64,000 nucleotides of DNA from Paenibacillus castaneae (GCF_002884445.1 NZ_KZ614144.1:4942094-5006093), one strand, 5' to 3'; positions 35,317-45,749 are shown, numbered from the stretch's first letter. Notes: generated from the letters alone by a model not told the origin. Made by a program: numbers and translations.

Positions 35317-36744
35317 TTATTGAACCGTAATTTTGTCGTAAATCTCGGTTTGGACTTTAGCTGCCGCTTCATCCAGTATTTTTTTCAAATCAACATCTTT
35401 TGTCGTAAACACCTTCTGAATAACATTAGCCATTTCCGCATAAAATGCTTGTGTTTCATATTGAGGCTCCGGCTTGCCATCAAGCAAAGCCATCAATTCA
35501 GGATCATATGTGAACACATTATCATGCTTAGCAAGCATCGAAGTCCACTTCTGACCGAATTCAGATTCAGGTGTCCAGTAGAAGATGGTTTGCGGAATGT
35601 ATACTTTATTTTCTGCTTTGCGGCTTGTGATTTCACCATCGATTGCATTCAAGAAATCATCAGTGAAATATTCTGAAGTCAACCATTCAAATGCTGTTTG
35701 TTGCTGAGCTTCATTTGCTTTAGGGTTAATAACTTTAAAGCTGCCGCCTAATACGCCCGTATGCTTGGCGCCTTTAGTGACCGAAGGAATAGGATAAATA
35801 ACAACATCGTCTTTGCTAATTCCGCCAGTGTTGATTGCTGCATCCGCTGCGTTGCCGCTTCCGCACATTACCATCGCACCCCGGCCTTGGTTGAACAGGT
35901 TAAGAGCATCCCCATAACCTAGAGCCCAGTTTTTCGGAAGTACATCAGCATCTTTCAACTGTTTGTAAAATTCCAAAGCTTTCAAGCCAGCTTCATTGTT
36001 GAATTGTGCTTTAAGTTTGCCGTTCTCAACGGTTTGGATATCACCGCCAGCTGCAAACAAGAAGTTCGTCCAGTTCCAGCCTGCTTCTGTGCCCTTGCCC
36101 ATTGGGATAAAGCCAGCTATACCTTTAGCTGGATCATTCACTTGCTTCGCCGTTTCAATCAGCTCATCCCAAGTCCAGTCAAGCGATGGGAGCGGAACGC
36201 CCTTTTCTTCAAAAATTTTCTTATTCAGTGTGATCGTCATGACATATGCATCTACTGGTATGCCATAAATTTTGCCGTCAACAGAAAACGGACTTGTCAT
36301 AATTGGGTTTAGGTCATCTTTGTTTTTCCAATTTTCAATTAAACTCGTAACATCAGCCGCCCAGCCCTTCTCAGCTAGTACGCGTCCTTCTGTTAAATAA
36401 GCATTAAACTCAGTTGGTGCGTTATTTGCTGCCATTTTAATGCCAATTTCATTTGGATTGTATTGCCAATCGTCTGTTTTAATTGTAACGTTAGGATGTG
36501 CCTTTTTGAAACGCTCAATTTTCAAATTCAACTGCTCAATCGCTTCCGTTCTATCCGGCGGTTGTCCTTGAACTGTAATTTCTACCGGCTCTGCTGGTTT
36601 TTCTGTTGCTGGTTGATCTATTGCTTTGTTTGTGGGAGCATTCGTTGCTTTTCCAGCATTTGTGTTTACGTTTTTACTGCCGCTGCAGCCTGCCAGTACG
36701 ATCATCAGTACGAGCATGCTGATTACGATTCCCCTGATTCTCAT
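35317..36744 (-). CDS. Extracellular sugar-binding lipoprotein of ABC transporter (family 1)
   Basis: A 475-residue substrate-binding lipoprotein. The signal peptide ends with the lipobox LAGC (Cys 19), then a Asn/Thr/Lys/Pro-rich linker (about 20-55). The family 1 fold follows (VEITVQGQPPDRTEAIEQ, GIPVDAYVMTITLNKKIFEE, LDWTWDELIETAKQV, VLGGSFKVINPKANE). The start at 36744 fits the signal peptide and GAGGGG upstream; a longer in-frame reading to 36891 would put a hydrophilic tail before the signal sequence. It feeds the two permeases downstream. The ligand is unknown. Confidence 0.93.
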   Translation of the reverse strand: MRIRGIVISMLVLMIVLAGCSGSKNVNTNAGKATNAPTNKAIDQPATEKPAEPVEITVQGQPPDRTEAIEQLNLKIERFKKAHPNVTIKTDDWQYNPNEIGIKMAANNAPTEFNAYLTEGRVLAEKGWAADVTSLIENWKNKDDLNPIMTSPFSVDGKIYGIPVDAYVMTITLNKKIFEEKGVPLPSLDWTWDELIETAKQVNDPAKGIAGFIPMGKGTEAGWNWTNFLFAAGGDIQTVENGKLKAQFNNEAGLKALEFYKQLKDADVLPKNWALGYGDALNLFNQGRGAMVMCGSGNAADAAINTGGISKDDVVIYPIPSVTKGAKHTGVLGGSFKVINPKANEAQQQTAFEWLTSEYFTDDFLNAIDGEITSRKAENKVYIPQTIFYWTPESEFGQKWTSMLAKHDNVFTYDPELMALLDGKPEPQYETQAFYAEMANVIQKVFTTKDVDLKKILDEAAAKVQTEIYDKITVQ

Positions 36745-36902
36745 CGTGATGGTTCCCCTCTCAAATTGGTTATTTATCCCTTGCACCCTCATTATAGGAT
36801 AGCAGTGCCTATGTATACGATGGTCTTTATTACGGTTACGATGTGTCCTGTTATGATTGTCGGAATGAAAAATCTGCTCGCGTAGGGACACGAGCAGAAC
36901 GA

Positions 36903-38192
36903 TTATTTTTTGATTTCTGATAAGTTATAACCGAAATACTTTTTGAACATTTTGCTGAAATGCTCCGGCGACTCATAGCCGATCTCATCGGCAATTTCAT
37001 ATCTTCGCTTATCCGTTGTCAGCAGCAGACGTTTGCCCTCTTCCATCCGCTGCTTGGTTAAGTAATCCCAAATCGTAATATGGAGCACCTTCTTGAATAA
37101 ATAACTCAAATAATTAGGACTGAGATGAACAGCATCGGCGATATCCTGCAGCTTCAACCCTTTTGTGCTAAAATGCATGTCTATATAATGTCTCGCCTCT
37201 TGAATATCCGCGTTATGATCTTCGGTCGTCTGCTTGTCGGAAACATCCTCTGCCAGAAATACATGATGGTCATGGTGAATTTCTGTCATCCTCAAAGCCG
37301 CAGCTGCTTCCTTATATAGATCGGTCCAGCTGAACAGCCCTTCTCTGATTGTGCTAATGCCAATCGTACTTTGGACATTCAAGTATTCCAGCAAATGCGT
37401 GTGAAGCTGATGGCCTATGGTCGTGAGCGAGCTGCTCTTGATGGAGCTGTCCAACTCCTTCGCCGATAGCTGAAGCACAACGGTAAGAGAACCGTTCGGC
37501 GAATAAAACAACAGCTTATCCCAGCTGCTGATCGTCTCTTCGACGACATTGTAACAAGCATATTTAAGCAGATTGCGATCGCGCAGCGATTGTATGTCTC
37601 CATCTGTTTTTCCCGCTTTCTTCAGATGCAGTTGAATCGTAAACAAGCTGAAATACGGCCCCTCCATCCGAAAGCCCAAGGATTGGAATAACGCTTCTAT
37701 CTCCAGGGCATCAAGCCCTTCGGTAACCAGCTCGTTCAGCAGCATATGCTGCTTCGGATTTGTTTCTTCCAAATAAAACCTGCGGTTAAACGCTGCTTCT
37801 GATGCCAGCCGAATTTCGCTTTCCTTATGCTTCAGCAAGCCTCCTACGATTTGGATGAGATGATGCGGAACGACTGGCTTTACGATATATTCCTTTGCGC
37901 CAAATTTCATCGCCTTTTGTGCATATTCAAACTCGCCGTGTGCTGAAAGCACGATGACGGGTATCGTGCTATTCTCAACAAAAATCGTTTCCATCAGCTC
38001 AATTCCGTTCATATTGTCCATCTGAATATCAGTAATAACCAAATCAACCTTCTCCAGCCGAAAATAATCAAGCGCCTCAAAGCCGTTTTCCGCGGTGTAA
38101 AGCTCGCCAATCTCAATGCCCGATTGTCTCAAGATCAAACTAATCCCTTTGCAAATCATCGGTTCATCGTCAACAATCAATATGTTATACAT
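36903..38192 (-). CDS. YesN-type response regulator with AraC DNA-binding domain
   Basis: A 429-residue response regulator. The receiver domain (1-120) has the acidic pair D8/D9, phosphorylation site D55 (VITDIQMDN) and the conserved Lys in YIVKP. A linker domain (about 130-310) leads to two AraC helix-turn-helix motifs (about 325-429; LQDIADAVHLSPNYLSYLFK, YEIADEIGYESPEHFSKMFK). Its start lies 8 bases inside the 3' end of the kinase gene, so the pair is translationally coupled. Such pairs usually activate an adjacent sugar ABC operon and extracellular glycanases. Confidence 0.95.
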   Translation of the reverse strand: MYNILIVDDEPMICKGISLILRQSGIEIGELYTAENGFEALDYFRLEKVDLVITDIQMDNMNGIELMETIFVENSTIPVIVLSAHGEFEYAQKAMKFGAKEYIVKPVVPHHLIQIVGGLLKHKESEIRLASEAAFNRRFYLEETNPKQHMLLNELVTEGLDALEIEALFQSLGFRMEGPYFSLFTIQLHLKKAGKTDGDIQSLRDRNLLKYACYNVVEETISSWDKLLFYSPNGSLTVVLQLSAKELDSSIKSSSLTTIGHQLHTHLLEYLNVQSTIGISTIREGLFSWTDLYKEAAAALRMTEIHHDHHVFLAEDVSDKQTTEDHNADIQEARHYIDMHFSTKGLKLQDIADAVHLSPNYLSYLFKKVLHITIWDYLTKQRMEEGKRLLLTTDKRRYEIADEIGYESPEHFSKMFKKYFGYNLSEIKK

Positions 38193-39987
38193 GCTCGTTC
38201 CCCCCGCCGTTGTCTTCTAGCGATTGCGTGAACGGTATTGTTAGCTGTGCGCGAACGCCACCTTCCTCTCGCAAGCTATAGGCAAGACCGTATTGCTCGC
38301 CGAAATGAAGCTGTAATCGCTTATGTACGTTACGTATGCCGTATCCAGCATTTTTATTTTTACCTTCCATGATGTCCATAATGGGTCTGACATCTTTAAT
38401 CCGATAACCGTTGTCTTCAACCGCTATGATGATCGTGTCTATAACGATTTTCACGGAAATGGTCAGTTCCCCGTCGCTGTCCATTCGTTTAACACCGTGA
38501 ACGATTGCATTCTCAATGAGCGGCTGCAGGACAACCTTCGGTATAAAGCATTTTCTTGCTTCCTCTTGAATCAACCAGTTCACCTTAAAATCATATTCAT
38601 ATCGTTTAAGCTGCAGCCTGATATACGCTTCCGCATGCATCAGCTCCTCATCAATAGTTATGAGTGTTTTACCACGGCTAAGCCCGATCCGCATAATGAG
38701 CGACAGATCTCTGACCATCTCTGCCGACTCCTCATTCCCCTCCTGAGTCATTCGCCAATTGATAGATTCCAATGTGTTATAGAGCAAATGCGGATTGATT
38801 TGTGAATGAAGAATGGCTAGCTCTGCTTCCTTTTGTTTAATTTCAAGTACATATTTGTCGCGAATAGTATCGTTCAGCCTTGCTGTCATATCCATAAAAT
38901 TATTGTTTAAAATCTCAAGCTCATCCTTTGTACGCTGAGGATAATGCGCCAGCCCGAGCGGCTTGCCCGGCTCATAAGAACGCGTATGTCTTGCAAGGCG
39001 AGAGATCGGACGAATAATCGAGCGCATAAAGTAGGTTCCTAATAGAAGCAATAATAAAAAGTAGCCCATCATGGAATAATATACAAGCTGTTGAATGACA
39101 GCGTGATCACCAAGAATGGATTCCATTGGTGTCTTATATAACAACTTGGTGCCACTTTCCTTGCTTTGATGAATGGCATACAGCCATCTTTCTCCACCCG
39201 CAGTTATCGAATAAAAGCCTTTGGCAGAGCTTGAGATATAGTCTGGCAGCTCAAAAATATGCCCTATTCGAAAGCTGCTTGTTGTTGAAATAACCATATT
39301 ATTACTATCTAATATGAGCAGCTCACCGTCCTTCGCCACATTGACTGGATCTAAATCGCTTGCCAGCACCTTTTCCAGACCAGAAGCAATTAAATAGCCG
39401 GCTGCCGGTGTCCTTCCGTTGGATATACTGTTCATTTGCTTCACCATAACAAGTGTCTCAATATCTGTGGGATTATCTCCGAATTGATGGATAACGCTGA
39501 GCACCCCTCGCCCCTGCGCTTTGTAAGCGTTCTTATACCAGGGAAGAGCATCTAAATGTGTTGAATAATAAATGCCTTTTGTCTGTATGTCTAGAGTTGG
39601 CACAAACGAGTAGAGACTTTCGGTATCTGGCATAAAGAATGAATATGCAACTCTAGACGATGCTTGTTTAAGCAGCATGTCATCTAATTTGGTAAAACGA
39701 CGTACCCTCTCATACGAGGAGCTGGTCGGTATATCGAGCATTTGCTGAATTTCCGTCGTCAACATAATTTGATTCATCGTATCTTCCATATGCATAATCG
39801 TCCGGTCAATCGTCACATGGCTGGATTCCACCCATTTCACAAGAGCTGATCCAACCTGCCGCTCGGTAATTTCAGCGACATTACGCGAAACAATCCAGTC
39901 CATGAAAATAACAGGAATAACGACTAGCAAAATAAACAGCGCCACGAAACGCTGGAGAATGGTCAAATTAGTGAATAATGCTTTCAT
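38185..39987 (-). CDS. YesM-type sensor histidine kinase
   Basis: A 600-residue membrane kinase. The first membrane segment (about 12-34), a large extracellular sensor domain (about 35-295) and the second segment (about 300-320) are followed by a HAMP linker and the His_kinase domain with SQINPHLLYNTLESI (His about 398). The ATPase domain has LIENAIVHG and GYGIRNVHKRLQLHFG. The start at 39987 is chosen because AGGA lies 8 bases before it; an earlier in-frame start at 40062 would add a polar tail. The partner is the overlapping YesN-like regulator. It probably senses extracellular oligosaccharides, perhaps through the neighbouring binding protein. Confidence 0.94.
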   Translation of the reverse strand: MKALFTNLTILQRFVALFILLVVIPVIFMDWIVSRNVAEITERQVGSALVKWVESSHVTIDRTIMHMEDTMNQIMLTTEIQQMLDIPTSSSYERVRRFTKLDDMLLKQASSRVAYSFFMPDTESLYSFVPTLDIQTKGIYYSTHLDALPWYKNAYKAQGRGVLSVIHQFGDNPTDIETLVMVKQMNSISNGRTPAAGYLIASGLEKVLASDLDPVNVAKDGELLILDSNNMVISTTSSFRIGHIFELPDYISSSAKGFYSITAGGERWLYAIHQSKESGTKLLYKTPMESILGDHAVIQQLVYYSMMGYFLLLLLLGTYFMRSIIRPISRLARHTRSYEPGKPLGLAHYPQRTKDELEILNNNFMDMTARLNDTIRDKYVLEIKQKEAELAILHSQINPHLLYNTLESINWRMTQEGNEESAEMVRDLSLIMRIGLSRGKTLITIDEELMHAEAYIRLQLKRYEYDFKVNWLIQEEARKCFIPKVVLQPLIENAIVHGVKRMDSDGELTISVKIVIDTIIIAVEDNGYRIKDVRPIMDIMEGKNKNAGYGIRNVHKRLQLHFGEQYGLAYSLREEGGVRAQLTIPFTQSLEDNGGGNEHV

Positions 39988-40132
39988 TCCACATGTCCTT
40001 TCGCTCGCGTCTGGTTCGTACGCGTTAATTGTAGCCGAAAACGAGAATTCTGCCGTGTGCAATATTACGTTTATTGTAATCGATTTACTGAATATTTTTC
40101 GATATTAATTTTCAATTACTTGAGAAGGGCAT

Positions 40133-40182
40133 AAAAAAAAGGACTGCCATTAAAGTAGAATAGTCTACTTTAATAACAGTCC
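40133..40182 (-). terminator. Terminator after odhB
   Basis: A long stem GGACTG/CAGTCC plus ATTAAAGTAGA/TCTACTTTAAT with a 4-base loop, followed by eight T on the minus strand. Confidence 0.9.
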
Positions 40183-40201
40183 CAATGGTTATATTTATGA
40201 A

Positions 40202-41389
40202 TTAGCCTTCAAGAAGAAGTGATTCCGGATCTTCCAATAACGTTTTGACGGTTACAAGGAAACGAACCGCTTCGCTTCCGTCTACGATACGGTGATCGTA
40301 GGAAAGGGCAAGGTACATCATCGGACGGTTCTCCATACGAACATCATCAATGGCTACCGGGCGAATTTGAATTTTGTGCATACCGAGAATACCGACCTGA
40401 GGTGCATTAAGGATAGGAGTCGATAGCAAGGAGCCAAATACACCGCCGTTTGTAATCGTGAAGCTGCCGCCTTGAAGATCAGCGATTGACAACGTGTTCG
40501 ATCTTGCTTTGCCAGCTAGATCTACAATGCTCTTCTCGATTTCAGCAAAGCTCATACGATCCGCGTCGCGTACGACAGGAACGACAAGACCTTCCTTCGC
40601 AGATACGGCAATACCGATATCATAGAATTTCTTGGTGACGATTTCTTCACCATCAATTTCCGCATTAAGCAGCGGGAATGCTTTAAGCGCGCCAACAACT
40701 GCTTTCGTGAAGAAGGACATGAATCCTAGATTCACATCGTTTTTCTCGAAGAAAGCTTGCTTGCGGCGTTTGCGCAAATCAAGAATCGCAGTCATGTCGA
40801 CTTCATTGAACGTAGTCAGCATTGCTGCAGTACGTTGTGCTTCAACAAGACGATTTGCAATCGTAACCCGGCGGCGAGACATCCGTTTCCGCTCAGTTGG
40901 TTTTACATCCTTGCTTACGGCAGCTGGAGCAGCTTGTGAAAGCGGCGCAGAAGATACAGGCGTAGCTACTGCTGGCGCTTGTCCGGCTTGTGGCTGTGTT
41001 AAATCAATGCCTTGCTCGCGAGCACGTTTGCGAGCGGCTGGCGAGGCGTTGATTACCCCTTCACTAACTGGCGCAGATGGTGCTGCTGCTGCTGGAGCTG
41101 CTGGAGCAGCAGTTGCTTTAGCAGCTGGAGCAGCAGGTGCGGACGCGCCGCCTGCTGCTTCTCCGATCGAGCCAATTGCTTCGCCTACAAGCACAACATC
41201 TCCATCTTGTTTCGCAATACGGGAAACAACTCCGCTATTGTCCGCACTAATTTCAATGTTAACTTTATCCGTTTCTAGCTCCAGCAGGACATCTCCTTGA
41301 TTGACGGAGTCGCCTTCCTTCACAAACCATTTCGTAATCGTTCCTTCTGATATGGACTCGCCTAACTCTGGTACTATAATTTCAGCCAT
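40202..41389 (-). CDS. odhB: Dihydrolipoyllysine-residue succinyltransferase, E2 of 2-oxoglutarate dehydrogenase
   Basis: A 395-residue E2 core enzyme that moves the succinyl group to CoA in the TCA cycle. The lipoyl domain (1-76) has the modified Lys in ELETDKVNIE (K42). An Ala/Pro-rich linker leads to the E1/E3-binding domain (about 115-150, VINASPAARKRAREQGID), a second linker and the catalytic domain with LSYDHRIVDG (H366, D370). It starts 6 bases after odhA and ends before a strong terminator. Confidence 0.97.
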   Translation of the reverse strand: MAEIIVPELGESISEGTITKWFVKEGDSVNQGDVLLELETDKVNIEISADNSGVVSRIAKQDGDVVLVGEAIGSIGEAAGGASAPAAPAAKATAAPAAPAAAAPSAPVSEGVINASPAARKRAREQGIDLTQPQAGQAPAVATPVSSAPLSQAAPAAVSKDVKPTERKRMSRRRVTIANRLVEAQRTAAMLTTFNEVDMTAILDLRKRRKQAFFEKNDVNLGFMSFFTKAVVGALKAFPLLNAEIDGEEIVTKKFYDIGIAVSAKEGLVVPVVRDADRMSFAEIEKSIVDLAGKARSNTLSIADLQGGSFTITNGGVFGSLLSTPILNAPQVGILGMHKIQIRPVAIDDVRMENRPMMYLALSYDHRIVDGSEAVRFLVTVKTLLEDPESLLLEG

Positions 41390-41395
41390 TAGTCA

Positions 41396-44320
41396 CTACC
41401 CCCTTATCAAACTTGTTTCAACAGGCTTTCCGTTTAAAGCTGTTGAAATAATCCACTTTTGCTCTGCTGCATGTACTTCTTGATGTCCGCTTGCTGTACT
41501 GGAGCGGTCCGGACGGCCTACATAGCGCACAGCCGCCTTCTTAGGCGCCAATGCACGAATACGAGGCTCCATGAAGCTCCATGAGCCCATGTTTTGCGGC
41601 TCTTCTTGTACCCAAACGATTTCTTCCAGCTTGTCGAATTGCTTCACGATACGCTCAATCTCCGCATGCGGGAATGGATAAAGCTGCTCAACTCTTGCAA
41701 CGCGAAGCCATTCGAAATCTTCTGCATTCAAGGAAGCAAGCGCCTCTTCAATATCGATGGCAACCTTGCCTGTGCATAGGAGCAAGCGTTTCACTTTATC
41801 TTTCTTATCCTTCGATTCTGTTAAGCTGAATTGCGGCATAACAGGCTTGAAGGTGCCTTCGCTGAAATCAACGCCGTGTGAAGCAACACGCGGATTACGA
41901 ATCAAGCTCTTCGGCGCCATAAGGACGAGCGGCCGCACTTGTTCTGTGCCAAGCGTCGCAGCTTGTTTACGAAGCAAGTGGAAATATTGTGCGGACGTTG
42001 TAAGATTCGCAACCGTCCAGTTGTTGTCTGCCGATAGCTGCAGGAAACGTTCAAGTCTAGCGCTCGAATGCTCCGGTCCTTGGCCTTCATAACCATGCGG
42101 CAGCATCACGACTATACCGGACTTCTGCGACCATTTCGCACGTCCAGCCGAAATAAATTGGTCAAAAATAACTTGAGCTACGTTAGCAAAATCCCCGTAC
42201 TGCGCTTCCCAAATAACGAATGTATCTGGTGCAAATACGTTATAGCCATATTCAAAGCCAAGCACGGCCGTTTCAGACAATGGGCTGTTATGAACGGCAA
42301 AGGATGCTTTCGCTTGCGGCAAAATGTGAAGCGGTGAAAACTTAGCCGCATTGACATTATCATTAAGCACAATATTACGATGCGCGAAGGTTCCGCGCTC
42401 CGAATCTTGTCCGCTAAGGCGAATAGGCGTGCCATCTGCAAGAATCGTTGCGAATGCAAGAGCCTCGGCATGTGCCCAATCGACCTTCTCGCCATCATTC
42501 AGCGCCGTAGCTCTGCGCTGCAGAATGCGCTGCAGCTTCGTATATTCCGTAAAGCCCTCAGGACGATTAAGCAGCTCTAAGTTAATCTCGCGAAGCATAT
42601 CGCTTGGCACAGCCGTACGAATCTCTTCATTTACAGGAAGAATTGATTCATGCTGCTCATTATGCGACTTCGCTTGATTTTCATTAGCTTTCACTGCATC
42701 ATAAGCGGCTTGAAGCTTGCCAAGCGTACGCTGGCGCAGCTCCTCTACCTGAGCTTCGGAAATGGCTTTCGCATCCTGCAATTGCTGGCCGTAAAGCACG
42801 CTGACAGTTGGATGATTGCGAACCTTAGCATACATAAGCGGCTGCGTTACTTCCGGATCATCCATTTCATTATGACCGAAACGGCGGTAGCCAATCAAAT
42901 CAATAACAAATCCTTTATTATAGCGGAGTCGGTATTCGCAAGCTAGGCGAACTGCTGCCAAGCATGCTTCCGGCTCATCCGCATTAACGTGCACGATCGG
43001 AATGTCGAAGCCTTTGGCAAGATCACTGGCATAATGCGTCGAACGAGAATCTACGCTGTTCGTCGTAAAGCCTAAGCGATTGTTCGCAATAATATGAAGC
43101 GTACCACCGTTGCGATAACCTTGCAGCTTATTGAAATTGAGCGTTTCCGCCACAATGCCTTCACCAATGAAAGCTGCGTCGCCGTGAATACAGATGGTAA
43201 CTGCCTTCGTCACGTCTTGTTCCGGCATGCCGCGCTTGCTCCGATCCTCTTGAGCAGCACGCGTAAAGCCTTCAACAACCGGATTGACAAACTCAAGGTG
43301 GCTCGGATTGTTCGCCAAAGTAATTCTAGCGCGAACAGTCTCGCCGTCCTTAAATGCACGATCCGCTCCAAGGTGATATTTCACGTCACCAGTCCAGCCA
43401 TGGTTAATACCCATTGAGCCTTCAGATGGTATATGTTCTTTGTTAGGCGCATGGTGGAACTCAGAGAATATCTTCTCATAAGGCTTTCCAAGAACATGCG
43501 TCAATACGTTCAAACGTCCGCGATGCGCCATACCCATAAGGATATTGTGCGCTCCGTCATGTGCAACAGCGCGTACGATTTCATCCAGTACCGGTACAAG
43601 CATGTCAACGCCCTCAATGGAGAAGCGCTTCTGGCCTACGAATGTACGGTGCAGGAAGTTCTCGAAATATTCAACCTCCATTAGACGTTCAAGCAGAGCG
43701 GAGCGCTCTCTTGGCGATAATGGAGCAGGGAATGAGCCTGATTCTGCTTGCTTGTGAAGCCAATTGCGTTCGTTCTCGTCATGAATATGTGTGAATTCAT
43801 AAGCCGCTGAGCGGGAATAAATTTCTCTCAGACGCGTAATAGCGTCCCAGCCGTTTACAATCGATGCCGGCGCATTATCCCAAATAAGCGATGCCGGAAT
43901 GGCTGTCAAATCCGCCTGTGTAAGGCCAAAGGTTTCTGGTTCCAGCAGCTTCGTATCAGCCGCAGGGCTTAATCCAAGCGGATCAATATCCGCAGCTAAA
44001 TGGCCGTATCTGCGTATGTTCAGCATAAGCTGATGCGCAGCCACAACCTTCTTCAACATATTTGCATCAATTTCTCCAGATACTGCAACTGCTGGCGCAG
44101 CGGCAGCAGCTTGTTGCGCGCTCGGTTTAGCCACAGGGCCGGAAGTTGCTCCCAGCGATACGGAAGGCGGCGCTCCAAAGCGAACAAAAAGCTCGCGAAG
44201 CGATACTTCAACAGAAGCTTGATCAGTCAGAAACCGTTCATATTGCTCCTGCACATATCCTAGATTGGGACCGTAGTAGCTTTGCCAAGGCGAATGATTA
44301 CGCTCATCATGGATGCTCAT
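41396..44320 (-). CDS. odhA: 2-oxoglutarate dehydrogenase E1 component
   Basis: A 974-residue thiamine-diphosphate enzyme that decarboxylates 2-oxoglutarate. Visible features are the N-terminal E2-binding segment (SPWQSYYGPNLGYVQEQYERFL), the substrate loop GMAHRGRLNVLTHVLGKPYE, the ThDP/Mg motif GDAAFIGEGIVAETLNFN...ANNRLGFTTN and the C-terminal transketolase-like part (LPHGYEGQGPEHSSARLERFLQ). ATG 44320 is preferred to the in-frame GTG 44335, which has no room for a ribosome site. It forms a two-gene operon with odhB; the E3 gene is not in the window. Confidence 0.97.
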   Translation of the reverse strand: MSIHDERNHSPWQSYYGPNLGYVQEQYERFLTDQASVEVSLRELFVRFGAPPSVSLGATSGPVAKPSAQQAAAAAPAVAVSGEIDANMLKKVVAAHQLMLNIRRYGHLAADIDPLGLSPAADTKLLEPETFGLTQADLTAIPASLIWDNAPASIVNGWDAITRLREIYSRSAAYEFTHIHDENERNWLHKQAESGSFPAPLSPRERSALLERLMEVEYFENFLHRTFVGQKRFSIEGVDMLVPVLDEIVRAVAHDGAHNILMGMAHRGRLNVLTHVLGKPYEKIFSEFHHAPNKEHIPSEGSMGINHGWTGDVKYHLGADRAFKDGETVRARITLANNPSHLEFVNPVVEGFTRAAQEDRSKRGMPEQDVTKAVTICIHGDAAFIGEGIVAETLNFNKLQGYRNGGTLHIIANNRLGFTTNSVDSRSTHYASDLAKGFDIPIVHVNADEPEACLAAVRLACEYRLRYNKGFVIDLIGYRRFGHNEMDDPEVTQPLMYAKVRNHPTVSVLYGQQLQDAKAISEAQVEELRQRTLGKLQAAYDAVKANENQAKSHNEQHESILPVNEEIRTAVPSDMLREINLELLNRPEGFTEYTKLQRILQRRATALNDGEKVDWAHAEALAFATILADGTPIRLSGQDSERGTFAHRNIVLNDNVNAAKFSPLHILPQAKASFAVHNSPLSETAVLGFEYGYNVFAPDTFVIWEAQYGDFANVAQVIFDQFISAGRAKWSQKSGIVVMLPHGYEGQGPEHSSARLERFLQLSADNNWTVANLTTSAQYFHLLRKQAATLGTEQVRPLVLMAPKSLIRNPRVASHGVDFSEGTFKPVMPQFSLTESKDKKDKVKRLLLCTGKVAIDIEEALASLNAEDFEWLRVARVEQLYPFPHAEIERIVKQFDKLEEIVWVQEEPQNMGSWSFMEPRIRALAPKKAAVRYVGRPDRSSTASGHQEVHAAEQKWIISTALNGKPVETSLIRG

Positions 44321-44611
44321 TGCAGAAAATTCCACCCTCTCTATTCATAGCCATCCTATTATTTTCTAAGACGAAGCTCACCATACATGCCCGTCGTCTT
44401 GCACTTTCAATTTGTCATTCAACCTTATCGATTCATTCAAAAGCGCTAATACCGTGAAGCTTCAAACTCATGGGAAGCAGCACGCCTACGCCATATTAAA
44501 CGCAGCCGTGTTACATAGTTATATTTTAGTACATACTACGCTTGCCTTCCATAACCTTATTAGCATCGATATCATCCATTTCAAGCATCGATTGCTTGCT
44601 AATGATGCTTT

Positions 44612-45574
44612 TTAATCACGATTAAATATTTTTTTCAAAAATTCAATAGCTGCTCTCGTTTGATACTCGCTTACCTCATGTCCCGAGAACGGATAATCAT
44701 TGATTTGCTTATCCGAACGAATTCGGTTATAAACGGCGTAGACCGTCTCCGGTAGACAGACTGTGTCCTTCCATCCCACAGACATCAGGACAGGCGCCTT
44801 AATGCGTTCTGCCAAATTAATAAGATCGAAATGAGCAAGTGAATCGAGGACCTCACTCAGCTTCTCGGGATACCGTTTCAAATATTGGGCTATTTCTGTC
44901 AACGAGCCCGTAGAATTCATAATGCCATAATCCAGATGACACATATTAGGTATATCGGCAACTACAGCACAAACCTTAGGATTAAGAGCCGCACATAGCA
45001 AAGCAAGTCCTCCGCCTTGGCTTCCACCCATGACAGCGATTCGTGAGGAATCAATTTCTCGCTGCATAACCGCAACATCTACTGCTCTGATTGCATCCAT
45101 AATAACAGCATGATAATAACTGTTTTCTTTATCCATAATGCCTTGGGATACCCAGCCCTTAGCTGAACCAGACGCCGTTGTTAACATACTGCCTGTTTCT
45201 CCGCCTTGGCCCCTTACATCAACTGCCAGGACGGCATAACCAAGCAGCAGCCACGCTGCATACCGCTCCGCATACCCTTTGTCACCCGTATAACCTTGAT
45301 AAATAACGATACAAGGAAGCCGTTTCCCGCCTTCTTGCAGCTCCGGTACGAGATATAAGCCATGAATCGGCGTCTCGTCACTTCCCTTGTATGTTATTCT
45401 TTCTGCTCGAACGGCTGGAAATGGGGATTCCTCTCTCTCACTGCTTATATCAAGAGGTTTATTGTCATAGCTTTCCAAAATTCTCGTCCAGTATTGATCC
45501 AGTCTATCCGCACTTATCGTTGCGGGTGGATTGCATACTTCTAATTCATTTTTTCGTCGGTCTATTGCATGCAT
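44612..45574 (-). CDS. Acetyl xylan esterase / cephalosporin-C deacetylase (CE7-type alpha/beta hydrolase)
   Basis: A 320-residue cytoplasmic esterase of the AXE1 family, removing acetyl groups from short xylo-oligosaccharides and similar compounds. The family motifs are present in order: RGQGG near residue 117, the nucleophile GGSQGG near residue 185, the acid in SVGWKDTVC near residue 267 and the catalytic His in FSGHEVSE near residue 300. No signal peptide is seen, consistent with CE7 enzymes. AAAGGGG lies 9 bases before the ATG. It lies on the same strand as odhA, 291 bases upstream, with no clear terminator between. Confidence 0.9.
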   Translation of the reverse strand: MHAIDRRKNELEVCNPPATISADRLDQYWTRILESYDNKPLDISSEREESPFPAVRAERITYKGSDETPIHGLYLVPELQEGGKRLPCIVIYQGYTGDKGYAERYAAWLLLGYAVLAVDVRGQGGETGSMLTTASGSAKGWVSQGIMDKENSYYHAVIMDAIRAVDVAVMQREIDSSRIAVMGGSQGGGLALLCAALNPKVCAVVADIPNMCHLDYGIMNSTGSLTEIAQYLKRYPEKLSEVLDSLAHFDLINLAERIKAPVLMSVGWKDTVCLPETVYAVYNRIRSDKQINDYPFSGHEVSEYQTRAAIEFLKKIFNRD

Positions 45575-45698
45575 TATATTATACCCCTTTCATGTATATA
45601 TTCATTACATCGACAGTGTTCACCATTTCTTGTATACGCTTTCTATTTCTTTTCATCATTTTCTGCTGTTATGCTGCATTTTCTTTGTACAATCCGTC

Positions 45699-45749
45699 AA
45701 AAAAGGCTATTCTTGTACGACTGCAACAGTCCTACATGGGAATAGCCTT
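45699..45749 (-). terminator. Terminator of the pepA-MFS operon
   Basis: GGCTATTC and GAATAGCC form the outer stem, with an inner TGTA-GACTG/CAGTC-TACA stem, followed by TTTTTT on the minus strand. Confidence 0.8.

Noticed and set aside
40632..41300. 222-codon plus-strand ORF opposite odhB
   Set aside because: An antisense shadow of the Ala/Pro-rich linker of odhB; composition is that of reversed codons and there is no ribosome site.
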